Shown: positions 20,377 to 28,228 of the stretch, piece after piece
Numbering within the stretch: the stretch's first letter is position 1
How the letters are laid out: every line of letters starts with the position of its first letter
Assembly: GCF_003160695.1 (NCBI RefSeq)
Contig: NZ_QGDD01000002.1
Location: 434,001 to 498,000 of the forward strand
Direction: 5' to 3'
DNA: 64,000 bases
Source: Nocardioides silvaticus
GTDB taxonomy: Bacteria > Actinomycetota > Actinomycetes > Propionibacteriales > Nocardioidaceae
Program-made: the position numbers and the translations under genes
Notes under the pieces: model-generated
Database searches by the model: none
Seen by the model: only the letters and a program-made list of their open reading frames with translations
Told to the model about the DNA's origin: nothing

Positions 20377-22488
20377 TTACTTTGCGGCGGCCTCGATACT
20401 GTCCTTGGCGGCCTGGGTGACCGCCTCGGCGGTGATGCCGACCTCCTGGTAGATCCGTTGGTACTCGGCGGAGGCGCCGAAGTGCTCGAGGCTGACCATC
20501 CGGCCGACGTCGCCGACGTACTCCCGCCAGCCCTGCCGGATGCCTGCCTCCACGCTGACCCGCGCCTTGACGTACGGCGGCAGCACCTCGTCGCGGTAGG
20601 CCTGGGTCTGCTGCTCGAACCACTCGATGGAGGGCATCGAGACCACGCGGGCGTTGATCCCGTCGGCCTTGAGCTGCTCGCGCGCCTTGACGGCGAGCTG
20701 GACCTCCGAGCCGGTGCCGATGAGGATCACGTCGGGCTGGCCGCCCTCGGCGTCGAGCAGCACGTAGCCACCGTTGCCGACCTTCTCGACCGTCGCGAAC
20801 CCGTCCTCGCCGCGCGGGAAGACCGGCACGTTCTGCCGGGTCAGGACCAGCCCCGCGGGGCGGTCGGTGTTCTTCAGGATCTGCAGCCAGGCCGCTGCGG
20901 TCTCGTTGGCGTCGGCGGGACGGACGATGTCGAGCCCGGGGATGCCCCGGAGCGCCCAGAGGTGCTCGACCGGCTGGTGCGTGGGGCCGTCCTCGCCCAG
21001 GCCGATCGAGTCGTGGGTCCAGACATAGACGACCGGCGCCTTCATCAGCGCCGCGACGCGGACCGCGCCGCGCATGTAGTCGGAGAAGGTGAGGAAGGTG
21101 CCGCCGAAGACGCGGGTGCCGCCGTGCACCGCGATGCCGTTCATCACGGCGCCCATCCCGTGCTCACGGATGCCGAAGTGGAGCACCCGGCCCTGCAGCG
21201 GGTCGGCCTGCCACTCCTCGACGGACCGCTCGGCCGGGAGGAACGACGGCGCGTCCTTGATCGTGGTGTTGTTGGAGCCGGCCAGGTCGGCGGAGCCGCC
21301 CCAGAGCTCGGGCATGACCGGCGCGACGGCGTTGATGACCTTGCCGGAGGCCGCGCGGGTGGCGACGCCCTTCTCGTCGGCGGGGAACGAGGGCAGCGCG
21401 GCCTCGAGGCCCTCGGGGAGCTCGCGACCCTTGATCCGGTGGAGCAGCGCGTCGCGCTCGGGGTTGGCGGCGGCCCACTCGTCGTACCTCCGGTCCCACT
21501 CCGCGCCCCACTCCTTGCCGCGCTCCAGCAGCGACCGGGTGTGGGCGAGGACGTCCTCGGGGACCTCGAAGGTGCGGTCGGGGTCGAACCCGAGCACCTT
21601 CTTGGTGGCCGCGACCTCCTCCTCGCCGAGCGCCGAGCCGTGGGCGGCCTCGGTGTTCTGGGCACTCGGCGCGGGCCACGCGATGATGGTGCGCAGCACG
21701 ATCAGCGAGGGCTGGTCGGTGACGGCGTCGGCGGCCTTGATCGCCTCGTGGAGTGCCGGGACGTCCTCGTGGTAGTCGTTGCCGTTGCCGTGGTCACCCT
21801 CGTGGGTCCAGTCGACGGTCTGGACGTGCCAGCCGTAGGCCTCATAGCGCTTCGCGACGTCCTCGTTGAACGCGATGTTCGTGTCGCCCTCGATCGAGAT
21901 CCGGTTGGCGTCGTAGATGACCGTCAGGTTGCCGAGCCCCTGGGTGCCGGCGATCGACGACGCCTCGCTGCTGACGCCCTCCTGGAGGTCGCCGTCGGAG
22001 GCGATCGCGTAGATGTTGTGGTCGAACAACGACTCGCCGGGCGCCGGGTCGGGATCGAGCAGGCCGCGCTCGCGGCGGGCGGCCATCGCCATGCCCACCG
22101 CGTTGCCGACGCCCTGGCCCAGCGGACCGGTCGTGACCTCGACGCCGGCGGTGTGGCCGAACTCGGGGTGGCCGGGGGTCTTGGAGCCCCAGGTCCGCAG
22201 CGACTTCAGGTCCTCGATCTCCAGGCCGAACCCACCGAGGTAGAGCTGGGTGTAGAGGGTGATCGAGCTGTGCCCCGCGCTCAGCACGAACCGGTCGCGC
22301 GAGACCCAGTCGGGGTTGGCGGGGTCGTGCCGCATCACCTTCTGGAAGAGGAGGTACGCCGCGGGCGCGAGGCTCATCGCCGTGCCCGGGTGACCGTTGC
22401 CCACCTTCTGCACGGCGTCCATCGCGAGCACCCGTGCGGTGTCGACCGCCTTGCGGTCGAGGTCGGTCCAGTCCAGGTCCGGGATCAT
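20377..22488 (-). CDS. tkt: Transketolase
   Basis: This thiamine diphosphate enzyme transfers two-carbon units in the pentose phosphate pathway. The 703-residue product has the N-terminal [19 protein letters not shown], the ThDP-binding motif [13 protein letters not shown]...[13 protein letters not shown], the pyrimidine-domain [13 protein letters not shown] and [20 protein letters not shown] with conserved His residues, and [16 protein letters not shown] in the C-terminal domain. The ATG at 22488 is preceded by TAGGCT (complement of 22496-22501) with a seven-base gap and no ribosome binding site, which suggests a leaderless operon promoter. ctaB is divergent. Confidence 0.97.
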   Translation of the reverse strand: MIPDLDWTDLDRKAVDTARVLAMDAVQKVGNGHPGTAMSLAPAAYLLFQKVMRHDPANPDWVSRDRFVLSAGHSSITLYTQLYLGGFGLEIEDLKSLRTWGSKTPGHPEFGHTAGVEVTTGPLGQGVGNAVGMAMAARRERGLLDPDPAPGESLFDHNIYAIASDGDLQEGVSSEASSIAGTQGLGNLTVIYDANRISIEGDTNIAFNEDVAKRYEAYGWHVQTVDWTHEGDHGNGNDYHEDVPALHEAIKAADAVTDQPSLIVLRTIIAWPAPSAQNTEAAHGSALGEEEVAATKKVLGFDPDRTFEVPEDVLAHTRSLLERGKEWGAEWDRRYDEWAAANPERDALLHRIKGRELPEGLEAALPSFPADEKGVATRAASGKVINAVAPVMPELWGGSADLAGSNNTTIKDAPSFLPAERSVEEWQADPLQGRVLHFGIREHGMGAVMNGIAVHGGTRVFGGTFLTFSDYMRGAVRVAALMKAPVVYVWTHDSIGLGEDGPTHQPVEHLWALRGIPGLDIVRPADANETAAAWLQILKNTDRPAGLVLTRQNVPVFPRGEDGFATVEKVGNGGYVLLDAEGGQPDVILIGTGSEVQLAVKAREQLKADGINARVVSMPSIEWFEQQTQAYRDEVLPPYVKARVSVEAGIRQGWREYVGDVGRMVSLEHFGASAEYQRIYQEVGITAEAVTQAAKDSIEAAAK

Positions 22489-22599
22489 GGTTCCGAGCCT
22501 ACCGAGCGCTCCACACCGGCCGACAAGGACCGGATGGCGGGACCGAGCGCGATCACCGATAGACTCGGGCCCGCCCCGACCCCTGCCGTGAGGTAACCC

Positions 22600-23574
22600 G
22601 TGACGACCGTCGATCCTGACCGCCCAGCAGTCCCGCTGGTCGTCGGTGTCAACGGCGTCGTCGAGCAGGGCGACCTCCGCGAGCGGGCCTCCGTCCGCGA
22701 CGTCGTCATGGCCTACGTCGGGCTCACCAAGCCGCGCGTCATCGAGCTGCTGCTCCTGACGACCGTGCCGGTCATGTTCTTCGCCGCGCAGGGCGTCCCG
22801 GACCTCGGCCTCGTCGTCGCGACCGTGCTCGGCGGTGCGTTCTCCGCGGGCTCGGCGTCGGTCTTCAACTGCGTCTACGACCGCGACATCGACGAGCAGA
22901 TGCGGCGGACCCGTCGCCGGGCGCTGCCGCGGCACATCATCAGCCCGCGGGCGGCGCTGGTCTTCGGCTTCGCGCTCGGCATCCTGTCGACGATCATCCT
23001 GTGGGCGTGGGTGAACCCGCTCTCAGCCGCGCTGTCGGTGGGCGCCAACGCCTTCTACGTCTTCGGCTACACGATGCTGCTCAAGCGGCGGACCGCCCAG
23101 AACATCGTCTGGGGCGGGATCGCCGGCTGCTTCCCGGCGCTCATCGGCTGGACCGCGGTCACCGGCGAGCTCGCCTGGGCGCCGGTCGTGCTGTTCGCGG
23201 TGGTCTTCTTCTGGACCCCGCCGCACACGTGGGCGCTGGCGCTGCGCTACCGCGAGGACTACAAGCAGGTCGACGTCCCGATGCTGCCGGTGGTGCGCCC
23301 GGCTCACGACGTCGCGGTGCAGATCGTGGTCTACAGCTGGGTGATGGTCGCGACCAGCCTGGTGCTCTGGCCGGTGGCGGGCACCGGTCCGGTCTACCCG
23401 GTCGTCGCCGGCGTGCTCGGCGCGGTGTTCCTGGTCCAGGCACACCAGCTCGAGCGCCGCGCGAAGGGGTCGGAGGATCTCTCGGTGATCCGTCCGATGC
23501 ATCTCTTCCACAGCAGCAACCTCTACCTCTCGCTGCTGTTCGTCGCGGTCGCGATCGACCCGCTGCTGCGCTGA
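22600..23574 (+). CDS. ctaB: Protoheme IX farnesyltransferase (heme O synthase)
   Basis: CtaB adds a farnesyl group to protoheme to give heme O for aa3-type cytochrome oxidase. The 324-residue UbiA-family membrane protein has VGLTKPRVIELLLLTT, the first Asp-rich motif NCVYDRDIDEQMRRTRRRALP, the second region RYREDYKQVDVPMLPVV and about nine hydrophobic segments. It starts with GTG 22600 after GAGGTAACCC. It is divergent from tkt, a common actinobacterial arrangement, and convergent with ctaA, the next enzyme in heme A synthesis. Confidence 0.96.
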   Translation: MTTVDPDRPAVPLVVGVNGVVEQGDLRERASVRDVVMAYVGLTKPRVIELLLLTTVPVMFFAAQGVPDLGLVVATVLGGAFSAGSASVFNCVYDRDIDEQMRRTRRRALPRHIISPRAALVFGFALGILSTIILWAWVNPLSAALSVGANAFYVFGYTMLLKRRTAQNIVWGGIAGCFPALIGWTAVTGELAWAPVVLFAVVFFWTPPHTWALALRYREDYKQVDVPMLPVVRPAHDVAVQIVVYSWVMVATSLVLWPVAGTGPVYPVVAGVLGAVFLVQAHQLERRAKGSEDLSVIRPMHLFHSSNLYLSLLFVAVAIDPLLR

Positions 23575-23765
23575 TCTCCGGGTGACCGGCCGCCTGGCCC
23601 GGGTCCGACCGGTCGTCGGTATCGGATGTGGTGGCGGCGTCCGGTAAAGAGGTGACCGGGGTCGGGTATTGCTGATTTCATCTACCTCGGGTGTCAGTGA
23701 CAACGACACCGGCTCGGCGGACGTGACTCCCCATTCGTCCGGCGGGTCTGCTCCTCCACGACGCA

Positions 23766-23807
23766 CCCTCGGGACGTCGGCGCGCTCCAACGCCGACGTC
23801 CCGAGGG
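23766..23807. terminator. Strong bidirectional hairpin between ctaB and ctaA
   Basis: A perfect 17-bp inverted repeat (23766-23782 and 23791-23807) surrounds the 8-base loop CGCTCCAA. It sits 191 bases after ctaB and 48 bases before the end of the convergent ctaA, so it can stop transcription from both sides. There is no U-tract. Elsewhere in this 280-base gap only a weaker stem (GGTGTC/GACACC, 23690-23710) is seen. Confidence 0.7.
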
Positions 23808-23854
23808 GGAGGCAGCACTGGAAAGAGCGTCGGCGCCGTTCCGACCCGACCCCC

Positions 23855-24760
23855 TCAGCGGGTCGGCCGGTGTGCCCTCGTGGAGACGGCCACCCAGGCG
23901 AGGCCGGCGGCCGTCAGCGCGGCGCCGAGCATGTGCAGCAGGACCAGCGCGATCGGCAGGTCCAGGAAGTACTGGGTGTAGCCGATGACGCCCTGCACGG
24001 CCTCGACCGCCAGCAGCGCGAGCGCGGCGTTGCGCAGCGGCAGGTTGCCGTGCCGCCGGGCCAGCACCAGCGTCGCGATCGTCAGGGCAACCAGGACGTA
24101 GACCGCCCAGGCGTGCACGTGGGACATCGCGCCCGGGTCGAGCCCGGTGCGGCGGGAGTCCTCGTCGCCGCTGTGCGGACCGGAACCGGTGACGACGGTG
24201 CCGAGGTAGAGGACGACCCAGCCGGCGAGGAACGTCGCCACGCCAGCCCGCCGGGACGACGCGTCGGCCCAGGCCCGCGGTCGGCCGACCAGGTGGTCGA
24301 CGAGCAGCACGCAGACGCCGATGATCGCCATCGACACCAGCAGGTGCAGGGCGACCACCCACGGGTTGAGGTCGGTGTGCACCGTGATCCCGCCGATCAC
24401 CGCCTGGGCGGGGATGCCGAGAGCGATGATCGTCGACAGCAGCAGCGGCCGTCGGTCCGCGCGGTCGGGTCCCACCCGGTCCCGGAGCACCGGGAGCAGC
24501 GCCGCCAGCCAGCAGCCGATCGCGATCACGACGAGGACGAACGTCAGCAGGCGGTTGCCGAACTCGATCGCGCCGTGCAGCCCGAGCTCGCCGTGCGCCA
24601 CGTAGGACTCGTCGGTGCAGCGGGGCCAGGTCGGGCAGCCGAGGCCCGATCCGGTGAGCCGGACCGCGCCGCCGGTGATGACGATGCCGATGTTGGCGAC
24701 CAGGTTCGCCCAGGCCAGCGGCACGAGCAGGCGCGCCGGCGCCGTGGTCACGGTCGTCAC
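23855..24760 (-). CDS. ctaA: Heme A synthase (COX15/CtaA family)
   Basis: CtaA oxidises the C8 methyl of heme O to a formyl group to make heme A. The 301-residue membrane protein has about eight hydrophobic segments and the family pattern GGAVRLTGSGLGCPTWPRC, then HGAIEFGNRL, GGITVHTDLNPWVVALHLLVS and HVHAWAVYV, which include the heme-ligand histidines. GTG 24760 overlaps the stop of the ABC-2 permease gene (GTGA), placing it at the end of the long minus-strand gene string. It is convergent with ctaB, whose product makes its substrate. Confidence 0.93.
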   Translation of the reverse strand: MTTVTTAPARLLVPLAWANLVANIGIVITGGAVRLTGSGLGCPTWPRCTDESYVAHGELGLHGAIEFGNRLLTFVLVVIAIGCWLAALLPVLRDRVGPDRADRRPLLLSTIIALGIPAQAVIGGITVHTDLNPWVVALHLLVSMAIIGVCVLLVDHLVGRPRAWADASSRRAGVATFLAGWVVLYLGTVVTGSGPHSGDEDSRRTGLDPGAMSHVHAWAVYVLVALTIATLVLARRHGNLPLRNAALALLAVEAVQGVIGYTQYFLDLPIALVLLHMLGAALTAAGLAWVAVSTRAHRPTR

Positions 24761-25524
24761 TCCCACCGGAACCACCGAGCCGCGGCCGCGGTGCCGGCGA
24801 CCGCCCAGGCGGCGAGGATCAGCAGGTCCCGGCCCGGGACGCTGCCCTCGCAGGCCGTCCGCATGGCCTCGCCGAGCGCGCCCGACGGCAGCCAGGAGAC
24901 GACGTCGCCGAGGCCGCCGTACGCCTCCGCCGGGAGTACGACGGCGCCGCCCGCCAGGAGCAGCAGGTAGACCAGGTTCGCGCCCGCCAGGGTCGCCTCC
25001 GCACGCAGCGTGCCGGCCAGCAGCATGCCGAGCCCGGCGAAGGCCCCGGTGCCGAGCAGGACCGCGAGCAGCACCCCGACCACGGACAGGTCCGGCGACC
25101 AGCCGAGCAGCAGCCCCACGACGCCGATCACGAGGAACTGCAGCACCTCGACGCACAGCAGCGCGCCGACCTTGCCGCCGAGGAGCGCGCTGCGGGACAG
25201 GGGAGCGGTGCCGAGCCGCTTGAGCACGCCGTACCGCCGCTCGAAGCCGGTCGCGATCGCCAGCGACGTGAACGCGGTCGACATCACCGCCAGCGCGAGC
25301 ACGCCGGGGGTCAGCACGTCGATCGAGGTGTGCGGGGAGTCGAGGTCCAGCCGCGGTGCGCCGCGGACGGCTCCGACGAGGACGAGCAGCGGGATCACCA
25401 CCGCGAGCAGGAGCTGCTCGCCGTTGCGCAGCAGGAGCTTGGTCTCCATGCCGGCCTGGGCGAGGACCTGCCGTGCCAGCGGTGCCGCGCCGGGGGCGGG
25501 GGTGAACGTCCCGGTGCTGCTCAC
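24757..25524 (-). CDS. ABC-2 type transporter permease
   Basis: The 255-residue integral membrane protein has six hydrophobic segments and ABC-2 features: MSTAFTSLAIATGFERRYGVLKRLGTAPLSR between segments 2 and 3 and LPAEAYGGLGDVVSWLPSGALGEAMR before the last segment. It overlaps the ATPase gene upstream (GTGA) and ctaA downstream (GTGA), so all three are probably co-translated. In many actinobacteria an ABC-2 pair of this kind sits next to ctaA/ctaB and may serve oxidase biogenesis or drug export; the substrate is unknown. Confidence 0.85.
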   Translation of the reverse strand: MSSTGTFTPAPGAAPLARQVLAQAGMETKLLLRNGEQLLLAVVIPLLVLVGAVRGAPRLDLDSPHTSIDVLTPGVLALAVMSTAFTSLAIATGFERRYGVLKRLGTAPLSRSALLGGKVGALLCVEVLQFLVIGVVGLLLGWSPDLSVVGVLLAVLLGTGAFAGLGMLLAGTLRAEATLAGANLVYLLLLAGGAVVLPAEAYGGLGDVVSWLPSGALGEAMRTACEGSVPGRDLLILAAWAVAGTAAAARWFRWE

Positions 25525-26450
25525 GAGGCGGTCTCCCGTCCGGTGAGCTCGAGGAAGACGTCCTCGAGGTTGCGCTGGCCCAGGGTCAGCGACTCCGGCA
25601 GCACGCCGTGCTGCTCGCACCAGCGGGAGACCACGGCCAGCGTGGTCCCGTCGGCCGGGCCGGAGACCTGCAGGCTGTGCGCGTCGAGGACCACCAGCTC
25701 GGTGGTCGGTCCCAGCGCTGCGGCGAGCGACTCGGGCGCACCGGGCGGGAACGGCTGGGTCACGACCAGCCGGATGGTCGCCACGGTGCCGCCCCGGGTC
25801 AGCTCGAGCGGTGAGCCGCTGGCGACGAGGCGGCCCTTGTCGAGGATGTGCACCTGGTCGGCCAGCCGCTCGGCCTCCTCCAGGTAGTGGGTCGTCAGGA
25901 CGACGGTCACGCCGTCGCCGCGCAGCTCCTCGAGCAGCTCCCAGACGGTCCGCCGGACCTGCGGGTCGAGACCCGCGGTCGGTTCGTCGACGAAGACCAG
26001 CTCCGGCCGCCCGACCAGCGCCATCGCCAGCCCGAGCCGCTGCTGCTGGCCGCCGGAGAGACGGCGGTACGGCGTCCGCCCGCACTCGTGCAGCGCGAGC
26101 CGCTCGACGAGCAGGTCGGGGTCGATCGGGTGCGCGTGCAGCCGGGCGACGTGGCGCAGCATCTCCTCGGCGCGGACGCCGCTCCAGGCGCCGCCGGACT
26201 GCAGCATCACACCGATGCGGGGCATCAGGGCGCGGTGGTCGGCGATCGGGTCGAGGCCGAGGACGCGGACCTGGCCCTCGTGCGGGCGGCGGTAGCCCTC
26301 GCAGGTCTCGAGCGTGGTGGTCTTGCCGGCGCCGTTGGGTCCGAGCACGGCGGTGATGGTGCCGCTCGCGACCTCCAGGGAGAGCCCGTCGACGGCCGCC
26401 TTCCCGCCGTAGGACATGCGGAGATCGGAGATCTCGACGGCGGGCGACAC
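25521..26450 (-). CDS. ABC transporter ATP-binding protein
   Basis: The 309-residue ATPase pairs with the ABC-2 permease. It shows Walker A GPNGAGKTTT, Q-loop MLQSGGAWSG, signature LSGGQQQRLGLA, Walker B LVFVDEPTAGLD and the switch His in VVLTTHYLEEAERLAD, then a C-terminal regulatory tail as in drug-export (DrrA-like) ATPases. The start is GTG 26450, 26 bases after the end of the small membrane protein gene. Confidence 0.92.
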   Translation of the reverse strand: MSPAVEISDLRMSYGGKAAVDGLSLEVASGTITAVLGPNGAGKTTTLETCEGYRRPHEGQVRVLGLDPIADHRALMPRIGVMLQSGGAWSGVRAEEMLRHVARLHAHPIDPDLLVERLALHECGRTPYRRLSGGQQQRLGLAMALVGRPELVFVDEPTAGLDPQVRRTVWELLEELRGDGVTVVLTTHYLEEAERLADQVHILDKGRLVASGSPLELTRGGTVATIRLVVTQPFPPGAPESLAAALGPTTELVVLDAHSLQVSGPADGTTLAVVSRWCEQHGVLPESLTLGQRNLEDVFLELTGRETAS

Positions 26451-26476
26451 GCGCGTCAGTCTACGGAGCCTCCCGG

Positions 26477-26644
26477 CTACAGCAGGTCGCGGGCCCAGTC
26501 GCTGACGTCGCCGACGAGGTCGACGGGCGGGTAGGCCCCGAACAGCACGACGACCAGGACGAGCAGCAGCACGACCTGGAGGACGGTCCACAGGACCCGG
26601 AGCGCGTGGTAGTGCGGGGGCAGGCGGTCGGGTGCGGTGCTCAC
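26477..26644 (-). CDS. Small single-pass membrane protein
   Basis: The 55-residue product begins MSTAPDRLPPHYHALRVLW and has one hydrophobic segment (about residues 18-40, VLWTVLQVVLLLVLVVVLFG) with a short acidic tail. Its GTG overlaps the stop of the GTPase gene (GTGA), which argues that it is real and co-translated with the GTPase. It may be a membrane partner of that protein. No family is recognised. Confidence 0.68.
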   Translation of the reverse strand: MSTAPDRLPPHYHALRVLWTVLQVVLLLVLVVVLFGAYPPVDLVGDVSDWARDLL

Positions 26645-28227
26645 TTCAGCACTCCTTCCAGCTCGTCCTCGGGCTCGGTGCGGCCGATCGCCTCGACCCA
26701 GAAGCCCGACTCGTGGAACGCCCAGTCGAGCGCGTTGAGCGGGTGCAGCGGGTCGTCGGGCTCCCGCTGGCCGTAGGAGTCGATGGCGAAGTAGCCGACG
26801 CTTCCGAAGTCGCTCTCGATGGTCGCGACGAAGTCGTCGAGGCCGCGGTTGGACAACCACCGGCGCACGGCACCGCCGTCGCCGGCGTCGAGCACGTCGT
26901 CGCCCATCAGCTCGTGGACGATGTCGGCCTTGGTGACGACCACCCCGAGGTGCTTGCCGGTGAGGTCGACGCCGTCGGCCTTGAGCCGCTCGACGACGCT
27001 CGCGTAGGCCCGGGTGGGGTCGCCGTCGGCGACGGACACCGACCCGGCGAGGTCGGAGGAGTTGTAGAGCGGCGTGACCTTGGGCAGCGCGAGGGGGTCG
27101 AGCATCAGCATGATCACGTCGGCGGTGTCGAAGTAGACCAGCGCCCGCGACCGGTCCTCGTCGGCGAACGCCTCGCCGGCCGCGTCCATGAGCTGGACCT
27201 CCTTGTCGACCGCGCCGACGGTGAGCCGGAACGGCAGGCCCTCGGGCCGGTCGTCCCACGGCGTCTTGGCGACCCGCCGCCCGGTCGTGACCGCCGCCTC
27301 GGCCGCCTTGAGGAACGAGCGGGAGACCGGGGAGATCGGGGTCAGCTCGCCACCGGCAGCGGTGACCCGGTCGGCGATGCTGACGAGCGCCCCGGACAGG
27401 TACTGGGTCTTGCCCGAGGCGACGGCGCCGATGACCGGCAGGAACATGATCTGCCGGGTGCCGCTGCCCTTCGGCAGCTCGCGTCGGCAGGACTGGCACA
27501 CCGCCACCAGGTGCTTCCCGCCCTGGCGCACGGTGCTGGGGATGGTCGTCTGGCACGCGCAGCGACGGCGGAAGATCCCGAGCGGGCCAGGGGTGAGGTC
27601 GCGGTGCATGACGAGGCAGCCGGTGTTGGTGCACAGGTAGCTCGGCGTGACCGTGACCGCGTAGCAGCGCGGACAGCGGGACGTCGTACGACGTTGCGAG
27701 CGCAGTGTCGCCTCGACCGACCGGCGGACCACGATCGCGAACGCCTGGCCGACGGCGAGGAGCCCGCCCGCCACGGCCAGCGCCACGTGCCAGGCCAGCA
27801 CCGACACCGCCAGGCCGGCCAGCACGCCGACGAGGACGGGAAGGAGCAGCAGCACCCACAGCGCTCCGGTGAGGACTGCCGCGGCGGCGCGGCCGGCGCC
27901 CTCGCCCGGACGCCACCACAGGGAACGGGCCAGGTCCACGGTGCGGCGCCCCACCGCGAGCGCGCCGGCTCGGACGGCTGCGGCGTCGCGCAGCCCCTGG
28001 TGGGGCAGGTAGAGCGGCCAGGCCCGGTCCCACCCGAACCGGTGCCCGGCGCCGACCGGTGCGTGGAGGACCTTGCCCTCGGCGACCGCGTCCGGCGTCG
28101 TGATCTCCGGCGGGTGGAACCGCCGGGTGAAGCTCAGCACCGGCAGGACGACACCCACCACGGCTCCGGCGATGCCGGCGACGACCGCCGACGCCGCCCA
28201 CCATCCTGCGACAGTCGCGAACAGCAA
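26641..28227 (-). CDS. Membrane-anchored zinc-ribbon TRAFAC-type GTPase (double-GTPase-2-like)
   Basis: The 528-residue protein has a membrane segment near residues 5-31, two or more segments around 117-165, a Cys-rich zinc-ribbon region (CPRC at 185-188, C199, C204, CAC at 223-225, CQSC at 244-247) and a C-terminal GTPase domain. That domain has P-loop GAVASGKT (267-274), a DxxG switch in LMDAAGE (D348, G351) and TKAD (432-435) as guanine-specificity motif. This arrangement matches the DO-GTPase2 class of the TRAFAC clade, predicted in conflict or signalling gene clusters together with GAP1 proteins. The start is TTG 28227 behind AAGGGGG, one base after the GAP1 stop. Confidence 0.78.
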   Translation of the reverse strand: MLFATVAGWWAASAVVAGIAGAVVGVVLPVLSFTRRFHPPEITTPDAVAEGKVLHAPVGAGHRFGWDRAWPLYLPHQGLRDAAAVRAGALAVGRRTVDLARSLWWRPGEGAGRAAAAVLTGALWVLLLLPVLVGVLAGLAVSVLAWHVALAVAGGLLAVGQAFAIVVRRSVEATLRSQRRTTSRCPRCYAVTVTPSYLCTNTGCLVMHRDLTPGPLGIFRRRCACQTTIPSTVRQGGKHLVAVCQSCRRELPKGSGTRQIMFLPVIGAVASGKTQYLSGALVSIADRVTAAGGELTPISPVSRSFLKAAEAAVTTGRRVAKTPWDDRPEGLPFRLTVGAVDKEVQLMDAAGEAFADEDRSRALVYFDTADVIMLMLDPLALPKVTPLYNSSDLAGSVSVADGDPTRAYASVVERLKADGVDLTGKHLGVVVTKADIVHELMGDDVLDAGDGGAVRRWLSNRGLDDFVATIESDFGSVGYFAIDSYGQREPDDPLHPLNALDWAFHESGFWVEAIGRTEPEDELEGVLK

Positions 28228-28228
28228 C

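Noticed and set aside
19420-22596. A 1058-codon open frame on the plus strand
   Set aside because: It is the antisense of tkt and tal, both with full family signatures; its translation is low-complexity Gly/Arg/Val/Asp typical of shadow frames in GC-rich DNA.
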